Origin: Spirochaetaceae bacterium
Lineage (GTDB): Bacteria > Spirochaetota > Spirochaetia > Treponematales > Breznakiellaceae
DNA length: 44,360 nucleotides
Direction of reading: 5' to 3'
NCBI GenBank assembly: GCA_031262035.1
Contig: JAISIL010000049.1
Location: 1-44,360, forward strand
Shown here in pieces: positions 22,486-30,128 of this stretch (its first letter is position 1; each line of letters begins with the position of its first letter). Position numbers and translations under genes: made by a program. The notes under the pieces are model-generated. The model had not been told where the DNA came from and made no database searches. It saw only the letters and a program-made list of their open reading frames with translations.

Positions 22486-22514
22486 AATATATCATAACTA
22501 AAGAAAAAAATCAA
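22486..22514 (-). promoter_or_regulatory. Promoter of the Rpn gene
   Basis: Minus strand TTGATT (22509-22514), 17-nt spacer, TATATT (22486-22491), ending 7 nt before the ATG at 22478. Its -35 box lies within the inverted repeat at 22506-22533. Confidence 0.6.
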
Positions 22515-22533
22515 TACCCTTACACTGATTTTT
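22506..22533. promoter_or_regulatory. Inverted repeat between the Rpn and efflux promoters
   Basis: AAAAATCA (22506-22513) and TGATTTTT (22526-22533), perfect 8-bp arms with a 12-nt spacer. It overlaps the Rpn -35 box and ends 2-3 nt before the sigma-54 -24 element, so a protein bound here could affect both genes. Confidence 0.45.
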
Positions 22534-22534
22534 C

Positions 22535-22551
22535 ATGGCACAAATCTTGCT
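22535..22551 (+). promoter_or_regulatory. Sigma-54 (-24/-12) promoter of the efflux operon
   Basis: ATGGCACAAATCTTGCT: TGGCAC (22536-22541), 5 nt, TTGCT (22547-22551). The GG and GC doublets are exactly 10 nt apart, as required for sigma-54. The predicted start is near 22562, 15 nt before the ATG at 22577. The operon's last gene encodes a sigma-54 activator, which supports this call. Confidence 0.8.
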
Positions 22552-22576
22552 GCTCATTTAATAGGAGTATATTTTG

Positions 22577-23821
22577 ATGAAAAAACCGGGTAATTTTTAC
22601 ACAGTGTTTCATTGTTTTCTGTTCATTGTGGCATTAATTGCCCTTTGTTTGGGGACAGTTTCTTGTGCAAAGGTGAGTGCTGCTACGGCGCCTGCGGGTT
22701 ATGAGTTTACTGCTATTCGAAAGGGTTCTATTGAAAAGACTATTGCGTCTACAGGCAGCCTTGAGCCGCTTGCTACGATTACTGTTCGTGCACAGATGAA
22801 CAGCATTGTAGAAGAAGTCCTGGTTGATTATAATGATATAGTACAAAAGGGGCAGTTGATTGCACGCCTCAATACCGACCGCCTGGTGCTTGACCGTGAA
22901 AAACAGCAGGCGAGTGTTTTGACTGCACAGGCAAACTTTGATGTGCAGCAATTGAATTATCAGAATCAGCAGAAGCTCTTCGAGAAAAAATTGATTTCAG
23001 AATATGAACTCAAGCAGGCGAAGGCTTCTATGGAAAGCTCACAGGCAAGTCTTCTTACTGCAGAGGCTAATCTGAAAGATACCGATACACAGATTAACCA
23101 ATATGCTATCATCACCAGCCCTATTGATGGCATTGTGCTTACCCGGAGTATCAGTGCAGGCGACAGTGTCGTTGGCGGCAGTACTTCGGCAGGCACCGAG
23201 CTTTTTACCATTGCAAAAAACCTTGAAGATATGCAGATAGAGGCCGGGGTTGGCGAAATGGATGTGTCACAAATTTTTATCGGACAGAAGGTGCGTTTTA
23301 CCCTTGAGGCCCTGCCCGGAAAAACATACAATGGGGTTGTTGCAAATCGCTACCTTATGCCTACAACAGAAAGTAATGTGCAGACCTACACGGTCATTAT
23401 CAATGTAGATAATAAAGACGGCAGCCTGCTCCCCGGTATGACCTGTTCACTTGAATTCATTGCCGAGCAGTATAATGATATATTGATTGTGCCCAATGCA
23501 GCATTACGCTACACACCATCTACGCTTGCTGCAAGTGAAGCTGCTGCGTCGAATACAAACCAGCCGGGTATGCAGATAATGGTTCCCGGTATGCGGATGC
23601 CCGGAACAGGACCGCGAAGGCCGGCAGCAGTAAGTAACACAAGTAATGATTCTGAAAAGAAACAGGTCCAGTTTACACCAAAAACTATCTGGTATCTTGA
23701 TAGTGACGGTAAACTAAGCAAACTTGATGTTATGGCAGGTGTAAGTGACGGTGTTAATACACAAGTGGAGAGTAATACTAGTATTGAAGGTATGCAAGTA
23801 ATATTGAGGGAGAAGATATAA
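22577..23821 (+). CDS. macA: MacA-type periplasmic adaptor (membrane fusion) lipoprotein
   Basis: A 414-residue adaptor. Residues 1-30 are a signal ending in the lipobox GTVSC (Cys30). The biotinyl-lipoyl half-motifs (TVRAQMNSIVEEVLVDYNDI near 65-85 and YAIITSPIDGIVLTRSIS near 180) flank a helical hairpin (about 100-170, rich in Gln/Ala/Glu) that docks on the outer-membrane channel; a beta-barrel domain follows. A Pro/Gly/Met-rich loop (about 325-350) is unusual. It bridges the MacB-type ABC pump and the TolC-type channel encoded downstream. The start at 22577 follows AGGAG; it is the first gene after the sigma-54 promoter. The symbol gives the family, not a proven substrate. Confidence 0.88.
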   Translation: MKKPGNFYTVFHCFLFIVALIALCLGTVSCAKVSAATAPAGYEFTAIRKGSIEKTIASTGSLEPLATITVRAQMNSIVEEVLVDYNDIVQKGQLIARLNTDRLVLDREKQQASVLTAQANFDVQQLNYQNQQKLFEKKLISEYELKQAKASMESSQASLLTAEANLKDTDTQINQYAIITSPIDGIVLTRSISAGDSVVGGSTSAGTELFTIAKNLEDMQIEAGVGEMDVSQIFIGQKVRFTLEALPGKTYNGVVANRYLMPTTESNVQTYTVIINVDNKDGSLLPGMTCSLEFIAEQYNDILIVPNAALRYTPSTLAASEAAASNTNQPGMQIMVPGMRMPGTGPRRPAAVSNTSNDSEKKQVQFTPKTIWYLDSDGKLSKLDVMAGVSDGVNTQVESNTSIEGMQVILREKI

Positions 23822-23825
23822 GAAT

Positions 23826-23911
23826 CTCACGCAAAGCCGCAAAGGCGCCAAGGTTGCTATAAGCAATCTTACTAAAACTTTGCGTCTTTGCGCCTTTGCG
23901 TGAGCTTTTTT
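23826..23911 (+). terminator. Dispersed inverted repeat with T6 tail between adaptor and ATPase genes
   Basis: Arm 23826-23848 (CTCACGCAAAG...GGCGC) pairs with 23882-23904 (GCGTC...TTTGCGTGAG) at about 20 of 23 positions, with a 33-nt loop, and is followed by TTTTTT (23906-23911). This is the layout of an intrinsic terminator, made by a widespread 'CGCAAAGGCGCAAAG' type repeat, lying inside an operon. Confidence 0.6.
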
Positions 23912-23926
23912 ATAAAGGTAATAACT

Positions 23927-24733
23927 ATGTCAATAGTAGAAATGACAAACATAAAACGCATCTACAAAGTAGAAGGTGATAAAAAAAAGAGATCTCGACA
24001 GGCTCAATCTCCGGTAGACAGTATTACTGTGCAGGCTTTGCGGGGTGTGGATTTTTCTGCTGAGGCAGGTGAATTTGTTTTTATTATGGGGCCATCCGGT
24101 TCGGGTAAGTCGACATTGATGAACATTATAGGCTGCCTGGATAAACCAAGCGACGGTGATTACCTGCTTGACGGCATCAATGTAAGTGAGGCAAAAGGTG
24201 ACACCTTTGCTATGATACGCAATGAAAAAATCGGTTTTGTTTTTCAGTCTTTCAATTTACTGAACAGGACTACTGCATTGGAAAATGTTGAATTGCCCCT
24301 CTTTTATGCCCGTGAAAAAAAGTTTTCCAAAACACGGGAGCGTGCATTGGAGGTGCTTAATGAAGTGGGCCTTGGCGACAGGCTTTCCCATGTGCCTTCC
24401 CAATTATCAGGCGGGCAGCAGCAAAGGGTGGCAATTGCTCGTGCTATGGTAAACGACCCGGCTTTTATCCTTGCCGATGAACCTACCGGCGCATTGGACA
24501 GTGAAATGACCCTTGAAATAATGGCCCTGTTGCAAAACCTGAACGATAAGGGCAAAACAATATTGATGGTTACCCATGAACCGGACCTTGCCTGCTTTGC
24601 AAAACGGGTAGTGAATTTGCGTGACGGTGAAATTGTATCCGATGAGCCTATTACTCAGCGGAAAAGGGCAAGTGATGCATTAGAGGAATGGCGAAGCTGT
24701 CATACTTCGCTGGAAGCAGGAGAAAATCAATGA
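23927..24733 (+). CDS. MacB/LolD-type ABC transporter ATPase
   Basis: A 268-residue nucleotide-binding protein of the LolD/MacB class. It shows Walker A GPSGSGKST, Q-loop in FVFQSFNLLNRTT, signature LSGGQQQRVAIARA, and Walker B with switch in FILADEPTGALDS and VTHEPD. It powers the permease encoded next. Residues about 17-32 (GDKKKRSRQAQSPVDS) form an extra stretch in the loop before the ALRGVDF strand; the underlying DNA contains TCTCGACAGGCTC, the core of the dispersed repeat at 3187-3199. The start at 23927 follows AAAGG by 8 nt. Its stop overlaps the permease ATG (ATGA). Confidence 0.9.
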   Translation: MSIVEMTNIKRIYKVEGDKKKRSRQAQSPVDSITVQALRGVDFSAEAGEFVFIMGPSGSGKSTLMNIIGCLDKPSDGDYLLDGINVSEAKGDTFAMIRNEKIGFVFQSFNLLNRTTALENVELPLFYAREKKFSKTRERALEVLNEVGLGDRLSHVPSQLSGGQQQRVAIARAMVNDPAFILADEPTGALDSEMTLEIMALLQNLNDKGKTILMVTHEPDLACFAKRVVNLRDGEIVSDEPITQRKRASDALEEWRSCHTSLEAGENQ

Positions 24734-25965
24734 ACTTTTTTCTTATGCTAAAAACCTGTATCCGTTCGATTATGCGTAACCGTATGCGTAGTTTTCTTAC
24801 TTCTCTGGGAATAATTATCGGGGTAGGGTCTGTGATTATTATGCTGGCGGTAGGGCAGGGAACACAGGCTCAAATTAATGATCAGCTTTCCGCTATGGGA
24901 ACGAATCTTTTGCAGATAATGCCGCAGCGTGTCCGCTTTCAGCCGGGGCAGATGATGCGGGTGCGTCCACCGGCATTGACCAATACTGATTTACAAAAAA
25001 TACACAGCGATGCAAGTTATGCTTCTGCTATATCAGGTGTGTCACAGGCGAGCTTCACCGAGGTTGGCAGTGCGGGGACTGATCAAATTACTGTTAGTGG
25101 TGTTGAACCAGAGTATATTAGTATACAGAACCGTATTGTAGCACTGGGAACAATGTTCGGCGATGAAGACCTGCAAGACCGTAACCGGGTTGCTGTTATA
25201 GGCACTACCACAGCGAAAACCCTTTTCGGCAACCCCAATGCAGCATTGAATGCCTCTATGCGCATAGGCACACTTCCCTTTACCGTTATTGGCGTGCTGG
25301 AAAGCAAAGGCAGCAGTTACGGGCAGGACCAGGATGAAATTATCTGGGTGCCATTAACTACATTCCAAACCCGATTGCGCAATACCAATACGGTAAATTC
25401 GATACAGGTAAGTGTTGCATCAAAAAACTATATGGCAGCAGAAGAAGCAGAACTGAAAGCAATTTTGCGTGAGACGCATGGCCTTTCAACTGAAGCTGCA
25501 TCTACTGAGAGCAGTGATGATTTTCAAATAATGAACAGTGCCGATATGATAGATACGGCAAATGAAATAATGGGAATGCTCACCGCATTGCTGGCAGCTA
25601 TTGCCGGTGTGTCGCTACTGGTTGGCGGTATTGGTATAATGAATATCATGTTAGTATCTGTAACAGAACGGACAAGGGAAATAGGTATTCGAATGGCTGT
25701 AGGGGCAAAAAAGTCCGATATACTGACACAGTTTTTAACTGAATCGGTGCTGCTCAGTTTAATGGGCGGCCTTATCGGTGTTGCATTGGCAGCGGGTGTA
25801 TGTGAATTATTAACGCGGCTTGTTGCACAAATATCTACACTGATAAGCCCCGGCGTAGTGCTCATAGCTGTGCTCTTTTCCGCCGGTGTTGGCGTCTTCT
25901 TCGGCTTCTACCCCGCACAGAAAGCGGCAAAGATGTATCCCATTGATGCTCTGAGGTATGAATAA
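24730..25965 (+). CDS. macB: MacB-type ABC permease (FtsX superfamily)
   Basis: A 411-residue inner-membrane protein. One N-terminal membrane helix follows the conserved RNRMRSFLTSLGIIIGVGSV; a periplasmic MacB_PCD domain covers about 45-280, and three C-terminal helices carry the FtsX motif (VSLLVGGIGIMNIMLVSVTE then RTREIGIRMAVGAKK). This is the permease half of a split MacB, since the ATPase is a separate upstream gene. It would expel an antibiotic, peptide or lipid-like substrate via the adaptor and outer-membrane channel. GGAG lies 7 nt before the ATG. The stop codon TAA abuts the heptamer repeat array that follows. Confidence 0.9.
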   Translation: MNFFLMLKTCIRSIMRNRMRSFLTSLGIIIGVGSVIIMLAVGQGTQAQINDQLSAMGTNLLQIMPQRVRFQPGQMMRVRPPALTNTDLQKIHSDASYASAISGVSQASFTEVGSAGTDQITVSGVEPEYISIQNRIVALGTMFGDEDLQDRNRVAVIGTTTAKTLFGNPNAALNASMRIGTLPFTVIGVLESKGSSYGQDQDEIIWVPLTTFQTRLRNTNTVNSIQVSVASKNYMAAEEAELKAILRETHGLSTEAASTESSDDFQIMNSADMIDTANEIMGMLTALLAAIAGVSLLVGGIGIMNIMLVSVTERTREIGIRMAVGAKKSDILTQFLTESVLLSLMGGLIGVALAAGVCELLTRLVAQISTLISPGVVLIAVLFSAGVGVFFGFYPAQKAAKMYPIDALRYE

Positions 25966-26010
25966 GGAGTAAGTAGGAAGTAGGAAGTAGGAAGGAGTAA
26001 GTAGGAAGGT
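25963..26010 (+). repeat. GGAAGTA heptamer tandem repeat between permease and outer-membrane channel genes
   Basis: About six AGTAGGA/AGGAGTA units. It starts at the TAA stop of the permease and its last unit (GAAGG) sits 7 nt before the ATG at 26017, so it supplies the ribosome site of the next gene. Same family as 5474-5595. Confidence 0.8.
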
Positions 26011-26016
26011 TGTTGT

Positions 26017-27369
26017 ATGCAGTATAAGATTGTAAAACTATTATTTATTTTGTTTGTTTTGTTTGCGTGGTTCGCGTGGTTTGCGGTTAATCTTCAGGCT
26101 TTGTCGTTGGAGGAAGCTGAGAAGTTGGCGCTGTCTGCGTCGCCGGAGTTGAGGAAATATAATCTTATTGAGGAAAACAATTCACTGAAAGAAAAGGGTG
26201 ATTTATTTAACCGTCTGCCTTCTTTGGGAAGCCTTAGAGTGTCGGGGGAGAGTGATTTGAAGGATACGGTTCAGGGCACGCTTAGTTTGCCTTCATCTAT
26301 TAGTGCGACGCTTTGGGATGGCGGTGTGTATAGTATTACTAAACAGTTAAATGCTATCACATCAGAATCGACCAAGAATTCTGTGTTGCAGGCTTACTAC
26401 GATGTCCTTTCCGGTGTTGCTACATCATACTATGATGTACTGGAGGCACAAACTACTTTAGAAAATGCAAAGGCCGATCTGGAAAATCAGGAAATCAATT
26501 GGGAAAAGGCAGAGGTTCAGTATCAGTCGAAGATGCTTGGGCAAGGCGATTATTTACAAGCAGAATTTGATTACGCTGATGCCAAAACGGCCTTGAATAA
26601 GGCAGGGCGCGATCTGGCTGCGAAAAAAACTGTCTTGCAAAAGCTCCTTGGTCTATCGGAAGACCTGCCTGAATTGTCGGACATCAATTTTGATGCCTAT
26701 ATTGATTTTCTGCAAACACTTGCCGCTTATGACGATGCGGCAATCGCAAGCCTTAAAACAAAGTTGCTTAGTCTGGTCCAAACACGGAATCCGGGCTTTT
26801 TGAATGCAGGCTTGAACTTAAAGCAATCGGAATTAGGCCTTAAGCAGGCACAAACTGGCTATATGCCGAACTTTCAGGCAAGTTTTTCCTTCCCCAGCCC
26901 TTCGGTGAACCTGAACACTACAGATATAAACAATAATTCTGTTCTTCAATGGTCAAAAATGAGTTTAGGCATCTCAGGCAGTATTTCCCTTGATTTTTGG
27001 AAGACGGCAAATTCTGTGGCACGCAGTAAAAATTCCCTTGCACAGCAGCAGATAGACTATCAGAGCACGGTCGACCAACTTGACACAGATGTCTACAATG
27101 CTATAATTAGTTTGATAAACAATGCAACTTCGGTTGTTTCTACGGAAAGAGCCCTGGAAATAAGGCAGATACAGTATGATTCTGCCGAGGCGCTTTACAA
27201 TTTAGGCCAGTATTCCTCGCTTGACCTCTCTGAGGCACGTATTAATTTTAACCAGAGTCAGGCGGCCAGTAATACTGCACGGTATAGCTTTTTAAAACAG
27301 CTTGCAACAATACGGGGCCTTGCTGCTTTTAATACTATGCCTGAATTAGTATCATTTATAAGCAAGTAG
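26017..27369 (+). CDS. TolC-type outer-membrane efflux channel
   Basis: A 450-residue outer-membrane factor. Residues 1-32 are a signal peptide ending near LQA, followed by LSLEEAEKLALSASPELRKY, the usual start of the OEP fold. Two repeats of long helices and strands follow; the second begins around GLNLKQSELGLKQAQTGYMP, with ARSKNSLAQQQIDYQ and the closing EARINFNQSQAASNTARYSF. It forms the outer-membrane duct of the tripartite pump. The hydrophobic core of the signal peptide (AWFAWFAVN, 17-25) is encoded by a copy of the dispersed repeat found at 3258-3283 (23/26 identical). Its ribosome site comes from the preceding heptamer array. Confidence 0.88.
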   Translation: MQYKIVKLLFILFVLFAWFAWFAVNLQALSLEEAEKLALSASPELRKYNLIEENNSLKEKGDLFNRLPSLGSLRVSGESDLKDTVQGTLSLPSSISATLWDGGVYSITKQLNAITSESTKNSVLQAYYDVLSGVATSYYDVLEAQTTLENAKADLENQEINWEKAEVQYQSKMLGQGDYLQAEFDYADAKTALNKAGRDLAAKKTVLQKLLGLSEDLPELSDINFDAYIDFLQTLAAYDDAAIASLKTKLLSLVQTRNPGFLNAGLNLKQSELGLKQAQTGYMPNFQASFSFPSPSVNLNTTDINNNSVLQWSKMSLGISGSISLDFWKTANSVARSKNSLAQQQIDYQSTVDQLDTDVYNAIISLINNATSVVSTERALEIRQIQYDSAEALYNLGQYSSLDLSEARINFNQSQAASNTARYSFLKQLATIRGLAAFNTMPELVSFISK

Positions 27370-27399
27370 CTTGCAGGGAAGTATATAAGGAAGTATACA

Positions 27400-28731
27400 A
27401 TGAATAAAAGGGAAACAAAAACGCTGAAGATTAAAACATTGCCACTGAAGACCTTGTCACTTTTTGTGGCATTGCTTATATGGTTAGTGATACTGGTATT
27501 CATGACCTATATCGGTTGGAGCCTTCGCGATCGTGCCCGTTTAATTACCGCTGGCGAGAACGAGATGTTTTTTAATATCATTCAAATGCAATTCTTCAGA
27601 ATGGACAGCTTTTCCGAGGTAGACGAGCTCCTTGAATCCGAACCGGTGTTTAAAGAACGGATTTTGGGTATTGGTTTATATGATAGCAATCTAAAGGATA
27701 AATACCGTTGGGGCACTGCTCCTCTTACTCTGGACCAGGATAAAATAAATACCGGTAAGAGTGATAAATGGAATCGCTGGACTTCTGCCAATAGCTGGAA
27801 TGGTGCAGTGAAATTTATTGTCCGTCTCGGGCCGCGCCGGAATATTCCTGCTCCTCCTGCTCCTCCTGCTCCCGATTCGCCTCCTTCGCCTCCTCCGGCG
27901 CCTGATTCCAGACAGCAAAGGTTTCAGTTTAGTGATAATTATTTTTATATGGAAGTGGTGCATCCGATTTATCAGCGAACCTTTATTCTGACTACGATAT
28001 TTTTTCCATTTATAGCAATTCTGATGCTTCTTCTGGTTTTATACACACGCCGCCTTTTTCTGCGGAACCATGAGTATAGCGAAAAACTGGAAGCGCAAAA
28101 AAATCTTGTTGTGTTGGGAACTGCTGCGAGCACTCTTGCCCATGAAATCAAGAACCCGCTTTCATCAATACGCTTACAGACAGGTATTCTTGAAAAAACC
28201 TGTCCCGCTGGAAACGATGAGATATCTGCAATAAACGAAGAAATAGACCGGCTTTCCGATATGACCTATAAGGTAAATGATTATCTTCGTGATGCAAAAG
28301 GCAGGCAGGAAGTTATCAATGTTAAAGATTTACTGGAAGAAGTGTCAAGAAAACTGCTTGGCACAAATACTGTGCAGACTACTTGTGATAGTCCTTTAGT
28401 ATACATTGATTGTGAACGCCTTCGCTCGGTTTTGGAAAATATAATTCGAAATGCAATGGAATCGGGCAGCAAGCTTGATGAAGTGAAGGCAGGCATAGAA
28501 AAAATCGATAATAAAATATGTGTCAAAATAGAAGATAGAGGAAAAGGTATAGCCGAAGAAAACCTTTCAAAAATCTTCGACCCCTTCTGGACAAACAAAA
28601 GCAGAGGCACCGGTATCGGCCTTTCTGTGAGTAAACGATTTATTGAAGCGGCAAAGGGGAGTATTGAAATAAAAAACAGGCAAGAAGGCGGAGTAGAAGT
28701 GCTCATTACACTACCGGAGGTAAAAGTATGA
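27400..28731 (+). CDS. Membrane sensor histidine kinase
   Basis: A 443-residue kinase. Membrane helix one is about 20-40 and helix two about 195-218; the periplasmic sensor between them contains a proline-rich run at about 150-172. The catalytic part has H-box LAHEIKNPLSSIR (His248), N-box NIIRNAMESG, and the ATP-binding G motifs DRGKGIAEE, FDPFWTNKS and GTGIGLSVSK. This HisKA/HATPase layout is that of NtrB/ZraS-like kinases that partner sigma-54 activators. Its stop overlaps the regulator's ATG (ATGA). Lying in the efflux operon, it probably senses envelope stress or the pump substrate. Confidence 0.92.
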   Translation: MNKRETKTLKIKTLPLKTLSLFVALLIWLVILVFMTYIGWSLRDRARLITAGENEMFFNIIQMQFFRMDSFSEVDELLESEPVFKERILGIGLYDSNLKDKYRWGTAPLTLDQDKINTGKSDKWNRWTSANSWNGAVKFIVRLGPRRNIPAPPAPPAPDSPPSPPPAPDSRQQRFQFSDNYFYMEVVHPIYQRTFILTTIFFPFIAILMLLLVLYTRRLFLRNHEYSEKLEAQKNLVVLGTAASTLAHEIKNPLSSIRLQTGILEKTCPAGNDEISAINEEIDRLSDMTYKVNDYLRDAKGRQEVINVKDLLEEVSRKLLGTNTVQTTCDSPLVYIDCERLRSVLENIIRNAMESGSKLDEVKAGIEKIDNKICVKIEDRGKGIAEENLSKIFDPFWTNKSRGTGIGLSVSKRFIEAAKGSIEIKNRQEGGVEVLITLPEVKV

Positions 28732-30065
28732 AAATACTAATAGTAGACGATGAAAAACACATACGGGAATCTTTAAAAAAATATCTTTCACTTGATGATA
28801 TAGATTCTGTTACCGCAGAAACCGGTGAAGCGGCAAAGGACCTCCTTGAAAAAGAAGCCTTCGATGCTGCCATCCTCGACCTGCGATTACCCGGTATTTC
28901 AGGCCAGGACCTTCTGCAATGGATGATTGAGCAGGGCTTTCAAATTCCTGTTATTATGATTAGTGCACATGGCCAGATTGAAGACGCAGTGAATGCACTC
29001 AAGGCCGGCGCCCGCGATTATATTGTAAAACCTTTTGACCCCGCAGAACTTATCATCAAACTCCGTTCTATTGTGCAAACACAAAGGCTCGAAAACAAGG
29101 TGCAAACCGAGGAGCGCACAAAACCTGACAGTTTTCTTATTGGCGAAACACCGGTGATGCAGGAGCTGAAAAAACGTATTGGAAAAATTGCCGAAAGCGA
29201 TGTTACCGTTTTAATCACCGGCGAATCAGGTTCGGGAAAGGAAATGGTTGCAAGGGAAATTCATCGTCTCAGTCCTAATTGTGATGAGCCTTTTGCAGCA
29301 GTTAATATCGGTGGTATACATGAGGGCCTTATGGAAAGCGAACTTTTTGGCCATGAAAAGGGAAGTTTCACCGGCGCACAAAACCGTAAACTCGGCCTTT
29401 TTGAAGTAGCCGGCAGGGGCACTATCTTTCTCGATGAAATTGGCGAGACGCCGCTTCCCTTGCAGGTCAAACTTTTGCGTGTTTTGCAGGAACGTAAAAT
29501 CCGCCGCCTGGGAAGCAATGTGGACATTCCGGTGAATGCACGAATTATAAGTGCCACAAACCGTGATCTTGAAAAACAAATTGCCGAGGGCAAGTTCCGT
29601 GAGGACCTTTACTACCGCCTCAATGTGTTTCGCCTTCATTGTCCGCCTCTTTGCGAGCGGCTTAATGATATTCCCCTTTTGTCCGAGCATGTTGTCGGAA
29701 AGCTCTGCCGGCGAATGGGTCGGTCGCTTGTTCACCTCAGCGGAAACGCACTTCTACGCTTACAGTCTTATAATTTCCCGGGAAATATCCGCGAGCTTGA
29801 AAATATTCTTGAGCGGGCGCTTATCTATGGCGACAGAAATATGAATATAATAGAAGAAAATGCGATAGAAATCAGAAATATCCAGCCAAAAGAGCCGGTA
29901 AAGCCTTCTTCTGCATCAGAGACAGTAATAACCATTGATGAACTTGAAAAAAAGGCAATTTTCGAAGCTCTGGAACGCTGTAATAATAACCACAGCCAGG
30001 TAGCCCGTGAACTGGGCATTACCCGAAAAACCCTCTTAAATAAATTAAAAGCATATTTAAAATAA
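28728..30065 (+). CDS. NtrC-family response regulator (sigma-54 activator)
   Basis: A 445-residue regulator. The receiver domain (1-120) has acidic pocket D7/D8, phospho-acceptor D51 in AILDLRLPG and Lys101 in IVKPFDP. The AAA+ domain (about 138-375) has Walker A GESGSGKE (165-172), the sigma-54 contact loop GSFTGA (212-217, Ser for the common Ala) and Walker B GTIFLDEIGE. The C-terminal Fis-type helix-turn-helix ends NNHSQVARELGITRKTLLNKL. It would be phosphorylated by the kinase encoded just upstream and open sigma-54 promoters. The one seen at 22535-22551, at the head of the same operon, is the obvious target. Confidence 0.93.
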   Translation: MKILIVDDEKHIRESLKKYLSLDDIDSVTAETGEAAKDLLEKEAFDAAILDLRLPGISGQDLLQWMIEQGFQIPVIMISAHGQIEDAVNALKAGARDYIVKPFDPAELIIKLRSIVQTQRLENKVQTEERTKPDSFLIGETPVMQELKKRIGKIAESDVTVLITGESGSGKEMVAREIHRLSPNCDEPFAAVNIGGIHEGLMESELFGHEKGSFTGAQNRKLGLFEVAGRGTIFLDEIGETPLPLQVKLLRVLQERKIRRLGSNVDIPVNARIISATNRDLEKQIAEGKFREDLYYRLNVFRLHCPPLCERLNDIPLLSEHVVGKLCRRMGRSLVHLSGNALLRLQSYNFPGNIRELENILERALIYGDRNMNIIEENAIEIRNIQPKEPVKPSSASETVITIDELEKKAIFEALERCNNNHSQVARELGITRKTLLNKLKAYLK

Positions 30066-30099
30066 TTTTTTCTCAAAGTGAAAGCAAAATAAAACTTAT

Positions 30100-30120
30100 C
30101 TCCATACTTCTTGTATGGAG
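30100..30120 (+). promoter_or_regulatory. Hairpin sequestering the ribosome site of the next gene
   Basis: CTCCATAC (30100-30107), loop TTCTT, GTATGGAG (30113-30120): perfect 8-bp stem. The GGAG in its 3' arm is the Shine-Dalgarno sequence 8 nt before the ATG at 30129, so folding would block initiation. No T tract, so not a terminator. Confidence 0.55.
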
Positions 30121-30128
30121 TATCTTAA

